Origin: Pelecanus crispus
Lineage: Eukaryota > Chordata > Aves > Pelecaniformes > Pelecanidae
Assembly: GCF_030463565.1 (NCBI RefSeq)
Contig: NC_134654.1
Span: forward strand, 19,111,702-19,175,701
Reading direction: 5' to 3'
DNA length: 64,000 nucleotides
Shown piece after piece: positions 12,270-23,000 of the stretch. Below the pieces are notes generated by a model, which ran no database searches, was not told where the DNA came from, and saw nothing but the letters and a program-made list of their open reading frames with translations. How positions within the stretch are numbered: the first letter of the stretch is position 1; each line of letters begins with the position of its first letter. Made by a program: the position numbers and the translations under genes.

Positions 12270-12390
12270 AGATGTAGCAAATAGCCTTGATAGGCCTGGA
12301 AACCTGAGGCAGAAAGGATTTGAGTAAGCTGGCCAAGTTCATAAAGGAAGTCTGTGCTAGAACTGGGATTAGAGCACTAGTTTCCTGATG
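12270..12390 (+). repeat. Ancient MIR-like SINE relic
   Basis: The sequence runs through GGAAACCTGAGGCAGAAAGG, then a degenerate 'agtaagctggccaagttcat', then 'ggaagtctgtgctagaactg' and 'ggattagag'. The order and spacing match the MIR core and 3' half as I remember it (the 'gaaactgaggcacagagagg' to 'cagagctgggattcgaac' series). Divergence is substantial, as expected for an amniote-wide relic. Confidence 0.6.
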
Positions 12391-13800
12391 CCCAGGGCTG
12401 AGCTTCAGCTGTCTAGAAGTTGCTTCCACAGGAAAAGTACAAATGACTGCTATGACTGCATTTAGCCTATCCCAAATTAAAAACTGAAATAGAAGCTCTG
12501 ACAGATGACGCATCTGGAAGAAGAGCATGTCTCTTATCTTCCTATACGTAGACCTTCAATAGTAAAACACTGGAGCCTGTGAACCTGTAGTTTATTACTG
12601 CAAATTTATTATCCCACCTCCAACAGGACTTTGATTCCATAAAGTGATGACTGGATTATAAAGAGGTGCAACTATTGGATGCATGGGTATGCTAGAGGGA
12701 AAATTGCCTGTCTGACACCAGGAATGTGGTGCTTTGATGTCCATGGGCAAATGCTACAGGACACTTTGTACTCTTTTTTTTTTTTTGCACCGGATTAAAG
12801 TTACCGAGGAATGATACAATGCTATTCATGACTTCATATCTTTCTTTGCAATCCTGAAATAAAAATAAACATGTTAAGACTTTTTTAAGAGGCCAGTAAA
12901 TTGACATTGCATCATAGCCATACAAACAGATTTTATTAGTCAAGGACTGCTTTTCTTTTGAGTAGAAATACAAGGTATAGACATATCTCTTTCAATTTAG
13001 GGCTTATGACTTTGTGCATACTGCGCTATTTTTGATGTTTGTTTCCGTCTTTGTACAAATGTATTTTTATACCAGTTTGACACTACTAAATTTTCGCTTC
13101 ATATTTGGGAATTACTCAGGGTTAACAAGATTTTCTTAAGAATTACGTTTGCTGGCAGATATGCTAGGAGCAAAGGACAAGGAGGTCATGAAGGGCCTAG
13201 TGTAGAGCTTAGGCAGTAAACATGCATTAGGGTAAGATTTAAGAAATGAGATTTTCCTGTAAATCTTTGTTCAGTTGCTTGTAGTTTTTCTCACTGGCCC
13301 AACACCTGGGGTTAGAGGTGATGCACCGATGCACCTTGTTTTAGAAACCTGCTGAATTTATTTTAATGGCACGTGAAGAGCGAGCATTTACCCCAAAGAT
13401 GACCCCTTTCCCTCAGCTCCCTGCATATTGCATTTTAGTATATGTTTTGCGGTATTGATAAGGGTAGGCATTTGGGTTTATGTGCTTGTATTATCAGGCT
13501 GGATTACAGGACCAGGAAGACGTCTCGGGCTTGCTGACATCTCATCCAAGTCTCATCCCCATCCTGTACAAATACACAGTAATGTTTGAATGTGGATAGC
13601 GAGAGGGCAAAGCCAGCCAACACTGGTGTGGATATGATGAAAAAGGAACATGTCGCTCCCGGCTATGAATATCCCAAAAGCAAGACTAAGGTGTGCAGAG
13701 TGAGTTCCAAGTCCCACAGCTACGGCTGAGACCTTCCTTCTGCAGGACGGTTGTGGTTCCCTCTTTGGGGCGGGTGCTGGTGCCATTCCAGAAATGTTCC

Positions 13801-14818
13801 TTGTTCAGAAATTGCCGTTATTTCACGTAGGCCGCCCCCCGCCGTTTCTCTACCACCCTACCTGAGTCCTAGGGCAGTTCGTCTGCCTGCGTACGCTGCA
13901 AAGCCGGGAGAGGAACCCGCAGCAGTCGTGGCTCCGGGGGTCCTGGTCCGTCCCGGTGGGAGGGACTGGGGCTCGAACCCGCGGCCTCACGGCTCCCCTC
14001 CAGCGGGGAGGTGCGGCTCAGTGCGATTGATGGGGGAAAGAGCCAATGGCCGCCTTGGAGGCCCCGGCAACTGAGTCGCCGTGTCCCTCTGGGAACACGA
14101 GGAAGGGGGCGGTCGAGGTTTGCCTTCCCCCAATGGAAGCCGAGGAGGGCGGGGCTAATGCTTTTCGGTGCACCAATAGGCGAATGCCGGGGGGGGAGGG
14201 TTACAGCTCCGTCAGAGAAGCAGGGAGGGGCGGGGCTAGCATTTCGGCGCGCCAATGAATGCTGAGGAGGGCGGGGGCGGAAGCGAACCGCCCAATAGTG
14301 GGGCTGGGGGGCGGTGCTTGGCGGTCTGTCAGGGCGCCGCGGCGGCGGGCAGGCTGAGCGGCGGCGTGAGGCGGCGGCGGCGCGCTGACAGCCCGCGGCC
14401 GGGGCGGCAGGTGGAGGAGCGGGACGGAGCCCGCTGCCCGCCCCGCTGCTCCTTCGCGTTGCCGAGCAGCGCCGAGCGCCCCGCGGGGAGAGGGTCGGGC
14501 GCTCTGTCGGCACAGACGGTCGCCTTCGTTCTGTCACGATATGACGCGCGCTGCCGCCGTCCCCCGCCGCTGACACCGCCGCCGCCTGTCGCCGCAGGAG
14601 GCGCGCCCCGAGAGCCTCCCTGCTCCGGCCGCGGCGGGGGATGGCGCGGCGGGCGCTGCCCCCGCCGCCGTGACGGGACCGCGCCGCTGCCCCGCGAGCG
14701 CCGGCCATGCCGCTGCCTGCCCGCGCCGCCGCCCGCCGCCGCGAGCTGCCCCCCCCGGGCCCCGGCATGGGCCGCGGGAGCTGAGCCGCCGGCGAGCCTG
14801 GGGGGAGCGACGAGGAGG
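13801..14818 (+). promoter_or_regulatory. RAB40B promoter and 5'UTR (CpG island with five CCAAT boxes)
   Basis: This is a strong CpG island running to about 15230. Five CCAAT boxes all face the gene, at 14043, 14131, 14174, 14252 and 14292. They alternate with GC boxes (GGGCGGGGC) at about 14146, 14229 and 14268. Spacings are 88, 43, 78 and 40 bp. No TATA box is obvious. Transcription probably starts downstream of the last CCAAT, about 14320-14400, which is inferred from typical NF-Y spacing. Confidence 0.7.
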
Positions 14819-14960
14819 ATGAGCCACGTGGGAAGCCCGGTGAAAGCCTACGATTTCCTGCTGAAATTCCTGCTGGTGGGGGACAGCGACGTGGGCAAGG
14901 GGGAGATCCTGGCCAGCCTGCAGGACGGAGCCAGCGAGTCGCCCTACGGCTACCACATGG
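14819..14960 (+). CDS. RAB40B: RAB40B coding exon 1
   Basis: This exon encodes [20 protein letters not shown], then the P-loop and [16 protein letters not shown]. It ends one base into the next codon at donor GTAAGC. The ATG has A at -3. The same frame is open upstream to 14255, but this ATG matches the known N-terminus. Confidence 0.95.
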
Positions 14961-17900
14961 GTAAGCTGCGCCCCCCGCGGGGCTTCCTCCCGCCGCCACG
15001 AGGCGGCCCTGCCCGCTGCTCCCCTTCTCCCGGCGCCGGGCGCAGGAGCGCCCTGCGGCCCCCCGGGCTCCCGGCCCCCGGCCGGTGCTGCCCGCCGCTG
15101 GGGCTGGCCGGGGGGGCAGCGGGCCGGCGGGTGAGAACAGCCGCCCCGGCGGGCTCCTGCGGGTTGACGGGGCTCCCCAGCAGTGCCGGAGGAGGAGCAA
15201 GAGGGTGCGGGCGAAGGCAAGCCGGAGGGTGTTTTGCTCTACGTGGTTTTCGGAAAGGAGGTGGAATTGCTCTCGGGGCTTGAAATCCCGTGCAGGGGAT
15301 CTCCTGCGCCAAACGGGGTTTGGAGCTCAAGTTTAAGAGAAGTGTCTTAATACACAGAACGTGTTGGTCAAGGTGATAGGATTTATCTTCCCAAGCAGTT
15401 ATTCTTCTGTTGTCATCAGTGAGTAAAGGCAAATACTAACAAAAATGTCTTTCTAGTAAAGGGTCTTTGTCAAACAGCAAAGGTACTTGTTGTGAAACTG
15501 CTTTCAGAGCAGAAAAGGAGATTTTTTTTCCCCCCCCCTCCCTTTTTTTCGCTGTCATGTTCTTAGTATCAGAAGAGTAGCCCTTTAAGATCAAGGTTCA
15601 TGTTTGTAGTATGTTCTTTCACTTAAGCTTTTTAAAGGGCAAGACTGAAGAGCGTCTTCCATGCCAGGTATATTCCGCCTGCAGAATAGGGAGTCGTGAA
15701 CGTACCAGACTGATTTAACACTAAGCTAATGACTCGGGGAAAAGGGGATTTCTGTTTTCCTTCCCTCCCATTCTCTTCTTTTCACTCTCCCAATCTTGTT
15801 TGCCTAGAACATACGCTAGTTTCACTTCTTTTTTCCCTGCTCATGCAAGTCTATCATGCGGCATATTAAAAAGCAAGTTATCTTGTCAAATTACCTATTG
15901 CTTTAATTTACTGCCAGTACAAGTCTGTGACTAGGTAATTCACTGGAAGGCTTTACATTGACTTAGGATCTGTTATTATGTTGAGTTCCTGGAACTGATT
16001 CACGGCAAAGACCTGGAGGGAGGGAGGACAGTTCTCTGTACCATTGCTTATGAGTCAGACTGTACCTTGAAGGCATCAGTGTACATTTTAAGACGTTTGC
16101 TTAATAGTTTCGCTAAATTACTCCTCAGGGTGTTGCAGTGTGTTTACTCTTCATGCTTTTCAGGTGGTTGGAGAAAGGGGACAGGAGGCTTGGGGAGAGT
16201 GCGCCTAGTCTGGCTCTGTTCTGTACACATAATCTAGTTTATAAATTCTTACGCTGAAGGAGCACTTTAGTCTCCAGTGTATCTTGACGTAACTGAGAGA
16301 GAATGTTTGACCAGCTCCTGCGCTCATCAGTCTTACTTTGGACTTTTGCATGTAAACCTTGTGACGCTTGTGGTTTTGCTCTTAAAAATATTTAAATTAT
16401 GTGGATAACACTATAACTCTGTGAATAGATTTATTGACAGCCAAGAAATACAAATATTCTTTTTGAATTATTTTGCAAGTACTTCACATGCAGCTTGGAA
16501 ATTCTTCATTGCTACTAATAACTTCAAAATGTATACATGCAGGGTTGTAAGTTTTATGGGCTATTTCATGGACTGTAGTCTCTTCACCAGGATATTTATC
16601 AATCTGAACTATACAAGGTTAGGCAAATATGGTAATTCAGGACCTCACAAACTCTGCTATGCAAAGGTCACTGTTTCACAGAGACTGAAAGACGTTCTTA
16701 GCCCCGAGAAGACGAGTATGTCTGAAGAGAGGGATATGAGTTGCAAGAGGAGGGCAGATAAAACAGATGGCATGGTAGTAAAATGTGGAAGGAATATAAT
16801 CTGATTTTAAATTTTATGCAACTAGTGTCATAATTAAGTTTGTTTTTTTTTAATATACAGAGCCTCAGTGTTTGCACAATCATAGCATACTGTCTAGTTT
16901 CACTTAAGGAAGGTTTTCAACTGTGAAAGTTCACAAAAAATATTTTCTCACTCTTCAATTTATAATGTTCTTGAGTGCATCAATCTTGAAATACTTTTGA
17001 ACACTGCATGTAAGCTGCCCGGTTTCTTTGGTGGTCTGTATCCAATATCCTTTCTTTGCCTGCATCCCCTCAGCCCTTCCTACATCGTTCGAGTGTGGCT
17101 GCGTAGGATGCAGCTGTGAGGAATCTGCGCAGGCTCAGGGACTATGAAAATAGAGATGCAGGGAGAGGGATAGAGCTAAACATCCTGTTGGTATTATGAC
17201 TCATTTTCTAATTCAACTTGATTAAAAAGCTCGATAAACACTGACTTTTTCACCATTTTCAAGTCCTTAGTTAACGGCTAGGATCTACCACTTTCATAAT
17301 GCCAGCTAGGTCGTTTTGGTTGGCTGTTGGCTTCAGCAGCATGGAAGAGAGTTAAGCAGACAAGAAGAATGAAGGTAGAATAAAACCTGGAGTTGACTAG
17401 AACAGAGTGGTGGGGGTTTTTTTGTTTGATTTTTTTGAGTGTTCTTTTTTCAGTCATCAGATTCCTGAAGGCTTTATGTGCAGCTATGTAGCTGTCTCAT
17501 CTAAACTCTACGGGCTCAAACTTTCATTGTATAAAGCACACATTAATTTTTCATAGGCACTTTCTTAACTATTAAAGAAATAAATCTGCCATCTTTCTCA
17601 TTCCCAGAAAAATACGGCAGACATATGTCTTACTATTTTTTGTCAGTACACAAAAATGATATGAAATCTGGAGATGGGAAGGAAAGCCAGCATCGCGTGA
17701 TCAGTCAAGTCCCTGCAAGCTGCTGCTGGTCCACAAGCTGTGATTGAAAGTATTTGGCATAGTTCAGCTATTAAGAAGGAATACAATCTCTTGGTCTCTG
17801 AATTTTTCTTAATGACCAAAGGGCTCTGGGTTGGAAAGAAGAAGGGAAGAGGCTTAACTTTACAAAGTAAGGACTGCTATGGAAGATGCATTGGTGAACA

Positions 17901-20041
17901 CAATTCATAGAGATAATTTAGAAAGCAGTTATCCTGGAGATGGACAGGTAGTAGGAGGGTTAGTTTTCTGGGTAACCTGCCTTTATAGTTCTTCCACAGC
18001 TTGCTCAATACTGAAATTACAGTAGATTGGATACACTTGGTCTCTAACCTGGTGAGAAAAACTGCACAAATATGATCTTAAAGAGCTGCAGAAACTTTGC
18101 TTTTAAGCATTGTTAATCAGAATAAATTCAGAGGAAATAATTGCTTCTAGACTAGAACACAATACCTTAGATGCGCTGTCACTAGGTAGACAAATATTTT
18201 GATGTTTTGCACAAACAGATTTTTATTCAGCTGGGTTCTGGATTTGCTTTCATACTAACATATGCTTGCAGTGTGATTGCTTGACACAGGGACTGAAAGG
18301 AATGATTGTTCAAACCTGTGTACTCCTGCCCCTTTTCTTGCAGGAACATCAGGTTTAAACTGACAAATTGTCTCTCATCCTTTCTCACTTAGCAACCCTT
18401 TCATATCCTCTTAAGTTCAGATCACAGCTGTTTGTCTTCCCATAAATTCTGTCTGTCCTTAGATTGAGAACTTCACTGGGGTATTGGTTGTCTTATCTGA
18501 ATGCTTGGAAAGATCCTGGTGTGTAAGAGTTGTGGGTGTTAATAAGTGGTTGTCTTGATTGCTAAGTGGTTAGAACACAGGCCTAGAGCTTGGATGGCCC
18601 AACCTCAAGCAGACCGTATGGGGAGAGCCAGATAACCTTATGCGTAGGGAGCATTTAGACTGGGGTAGCTGTCAGCTGCTTGTATCCCAGCAGACAAACA
18701 TCTAGTTCGTGGTGGCTCTTCCTGACAACTTCAAACACAGATCAAAGCCGTTCTTTGGTGTAAAGCTGGTGTAAAGAGGAGGGAATGGGCCCTAACTAAA
18801 ATAAGGAAGCAAACGGAAATATTGTTAACATGAGAAATTAAAAGACTTAGATTTGTGAGCTGACTGTGGTTTCCTCCCCTTACCCCCAACAAGACCAAAT
18901 ACAGAACTAAGAGAGGTAAAATTCTTACCACAAAGATTTGATGTGAAGTTTCTCTGTTCTGTCTTCATAAAACTGTGGGTTTTGAAAATGCTACTTGGCT
19001 GAAGGGAAGGGGAAATAAAATTGTTTTGTTTTCCTACCAGTATAATAATGAATAGGATGGGTTGCTTATTACTGACTTGTTTTGAAGCCATTACATTTTC
19101 CTAAACACAACACGATCCGAAGATTGCAATAGAAACTAATGGCAACATCATTAAGTTTCTGTATTTCTTTGTGCATAGCACCACCTTTTAGGAACAATCT
19201 TCAGTCCATTCAGTTAGGATTTCTCCAGCAGAAGAGTTATGTAAAGTTGCTGAGCACCAGTGTCTATGAGTAAATAAACACTTTTTGAGGTTAATTAGGT
19301 TAATTATGCTTACCTATAAATAGGGTAGCCTTTATCTCACAGCACAAGGAGAACAAAAATTGATCACTCTTAGCTGTCTTTTTCCTAAAAGGTTGAATAG
19401 GTGTGAATTTTCCCCCCCCTTGAATTTTGTTAAAATTCAGTTGTATGCCCATTGATCTCGGTTTAAAAGGATTTAAACTGCGTTCTTGTACATGGAAAAG
19501 CAGGTGAGGTTTGATTTCATACACCAGCTTTAAGTGCCTAGAAGACATCTAGCATCTTACCTCATTACTGTAGAGTTCCGTGGCATTGGTGGAAAGAAAT
19601 AGTTGCTTCAAATAGGGCATCTAACCTACTTTTCGGATGAGTCTGTAAAGCAGTAATAGATCCTACTCTAAACATGTTGGTTATGATTGCCCCTTTAATG
19701 TGTTATCTGACAAGAGCTGTGCTTACTGCTGAAAGATACTGATAATTTTAAATGGTATCATATACTGCATGTGAAGAAAGTTCAGTAAACAGAAATTGCT
19801 ACCCACTCTGTAGTTGCTCTTCCCCTTTCACTGTGTTTAAAAGAGAAAAATGGAAATAATTTCCCCCTTTTCCACCACCTATAACTGCATTTTGTCTCTT
19901 CCAGGTGATAGCACTATGGAGTAGTAATTCTTCTTAATAGGCAGTCAATTATGAGAGGTGTATGTTAGCTGAAAATGTGGATCCTGGTTTGACCTGATTC
20001 CCGTTGTTCTTGCCTTACTTATGACAGATACTTTCCACCCT

Positions 20042-20073
<32 letters not shown>

Positions 20074-23000
20074 CTTATGATCTAATTCAGATTGGCTTTG
20101 TTCTTTGCTTCTAGTTGTGTGCTTTTCCCCCATCCCCAAATCTCAAGTTTGGAGTTTCATGCTAACTTTGTCATTCTACGAATTGCCTGCCTCATGAGAC
20201 CACTGCATCGTGTTTTCTTCCCTGATGCATGGCAGCACATTTGAGTAACGCCTTTTTTACCTCTTTTTCCACGTTCTTCATAAACAATGTGGTAAAGGGT
20301 ACCGTAGCGTTTCCTGTGATGGTCGGGTCAATCGGTCAACGTTGGGTTTTGTATTTGTTAGCTGATCTTGCACATCTGTTGAAACAATGAATATTCACCT
20401 TGCTTGATTTAATGGAGCGGTAGAAATCCTAGGCCTGCTTGGCAGTGTATGGGTTTTTTCGCATGTTTCTTCAAACCTTTCATAAAATTAGTTTTGCTTT
20501 ATTGCACACTTTCTTCTACTTGGCCATTTTTCTTTGGTTTAATATATTAATAATATTTCTTTGTTCTAATATTGGAACTCGGGTGTCATGCACTTGTATC
20601 CGTCTCATGGACAAAAAGTGTTAGTCTTAGAGTTTTATGAAGGTCAGAAGCTGGGTCATCTTACAGTGAGGTTTTGAAACCCACTTAATCAATAGGCTTA
20701 AATTCTTTCTTTTCCTAGCTCTCTCCTCACCCAACCATATTGGAGGGAAAAAAATCAAACCAGTGTGTGCATGCACGTATTCAAACCAGATATTTGTTTA
20801 CCTTGTTCTTTTCCAATAACTGGCCTTTATGTTCCTTAACAAGGCCTATTCAACAGCAGCAACAAAAGACCAGACAAAGAAAACGCCTAAATTTTGGTCA
20901 AGCATGTTATTGTGTTGTACAGCTTCAGAACGAAGAAGCCTTGAAATCTTAAGATCGTGCGCATGGTTTTCAGATTCCTGCCTAAAACCAACCTGCACAC
21001 ACTTGTCTGAATTTGATATCTGCTCTTGCTACAAGTAGTGCTTTAGATTGTTGTGGCAAAAGAGACTGCAGCAATAGCTTACTTTCTTCTTTGTCTTTCT
21101 CACGCGCATTCAGTAGCGCTATGTTCTGTCTGTCTTGGTTTCCCTTGGGCTACCGGTGTCTCCCCACCCCCCCTATTTTATCATAGATATGAGGGAGTGG
21201 GAAAGTGACTGTGAAAACAAAGTTACCATGAGGCTCTCAGACAAGTGTGCAACATGAAAGACCAAGTCCAGGTTATTTTGAAAAGTGGTGAAATTTCAAG
21301 GTAATTGAGTCCTTTTAAGCTGCTTTGGCCTAACCAAAATTGTGTTTGCCTGTGCCAGGATTAAGTTTTATTCAGTATGTTGGTTAAATTATGTTTACAT
21401 ATTGCTGTAAACTTGTTTTTGTTCTGGGAGCAAAACAGGAATGGAAAATGGGATAAAGAATAGAAATTGGCTAACTTTTAAAGTTTGATTTGTATTCCAT
21501 TTTATTCAGCTCTTCTGGATTTTGTTTAATATGAGACGAAAAATATGAAAAAATAATGCAATATTTACACAAAATACTCAACATGCTTGTGTTATTTAAG
21601 GACCATCTCAAATGTAATACACCAAGCAAGTCTGGTGTGAGCTTGCTATGTTTCTTTTAATCCACATCTAAAACTGATGTAGTGGAACACATCTGTACGA
21701 ATAATTGTTCCTCTCTTTTGTGTCTTGATGTGTTGCAATATGGAAGCATGAACTGGGCAAGCCAAGCAGTCAAATACTCCAGTTAGAGTGGCAAGTTCAT
21801 CAGGTAAGTGAAGCTGTTACAGATCAAACGCTGATTTATCAACATATACTGTATATTTAATGTCCAGTCTTTCAGAAAGGTAAGATAAAATCCTCTGTCA
21901 GTGTTGATTGCAATTTAGTATGTACTCAGGGCAAAGTCCACAAAAATATTGGTGTTCACAATGGCTGTTTGTGTATCTAAATTGTCATTCAAATCTATGG
22001 AAAGCTCAAAAGCTAGTTACTAGGAAGTTAGGATGTCATTTCTGCCCAGGAATGGAGGGGGTCTAAAGGTACAGAAACTAACCTTGCTCACATCTTTCCA
22101 GTAGTTTGTGCCATCTAAGAGAGTATCCTCTTTCAGCTGGGTGGGGTAAGCAGAAAAGAGAAAGTATCATCAATAACGAGCTGTGCCAAGTCACTAAGTG
22201 TGTTGAAGAACTGCTGCCTTCAGGCTTTAATATAGTACATACATAATTACATTCTTGTTTGATACATTAATTAAACTGCATATTGGTAAAAGGAATAATG
22301 TGCTGTGTTCAGCTGAGATTTCCTGGATCTGATCAGTGATTCTTTACAGGAGGCATAGGTTTTTTGAACCCTGAAGGATGGAAGTATCTAAGGAAGTGGA
22401 ACGTATTCTGGTTCATATAATGTTCAGATTGGCTGAACCAAATCGCTGAACTGTGCTCAAGGCAAGGTGAGACTCCTCTCTAGGACAGAGAAGTAACTCT
22501 TCTCCAACTGGGGGAAGGACAGGTAGGACCTAGCAGTGAAAACACCCTTATGTGCATACAGAAACATTTCTGTCAAGTCAGTAACTTTTGACTGGTTTGT
22601 AGGCATGTAAACAGTGAAGATTAAGTATTTTGGAATCGTGTTTATTGCCAGAAGCAGGGAAAGCTATGTATTGTTCATGAGATGTAGTCTTGGGCTGAGC
22701 TGAAAGCCAATATAACAGCTTTGCTCTTTTCCTTTGTTGCGTGGGATTTGCCGCTGAAGGGTGCTGATGTGAAAGCACTGTGTGAAATCAGCAAGTGGCG
22801 TCAGAAGATGGAGGTGATTAAGGAATAGCTGGTGGGCAAGAGGAAGCTAGAAGAGCCAAGGCTGTGTTACTCTAGAGTTATCTTTGGACATTAAAATTAT
22901 TTGTGGGATGGTGGATTTCAAAGTAGAAACTGGTAGTTTAATATGCAGAGGTGGAGTAATTATGATGAGAATTTCTGGAATTGAGATTTCCATGTGTTTT

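Larger units (their letters stand above)
8601..13800. other. Intergenic region between FN3KRP and RAB40B
   Basis: This stretch separates two divergently oriented genes. About 8601-8900 is the GC-rich edge of the FN3KRP island. The remainder is AT-rich and contains the poly(A) tract at 10284-10316, a moderately GC-rich block at 10050-10250, and a MIR-like relic at about 12270-12390. Open frames here are short and lack family features, so I call no gene. Confidence 0.7.

Noticed and set aside
8479-14818. A shared bidirectional promoter for FN3KRP and RAB40B
   Set aside because: The two start codons are 6.3 kb apart and each gene has its own CpG island, so a classic bidirectional promoter is unlikely.
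13869-15200. 443-codon open frame on the minus strand across the RAB40B CpG island
   Set aside because: It is antisense to the RAB40B promoter and exon 1, is rich in Arg, Pro, Gly and Ala as expected for GC-rich DNA lacking stops, and shows no domain.
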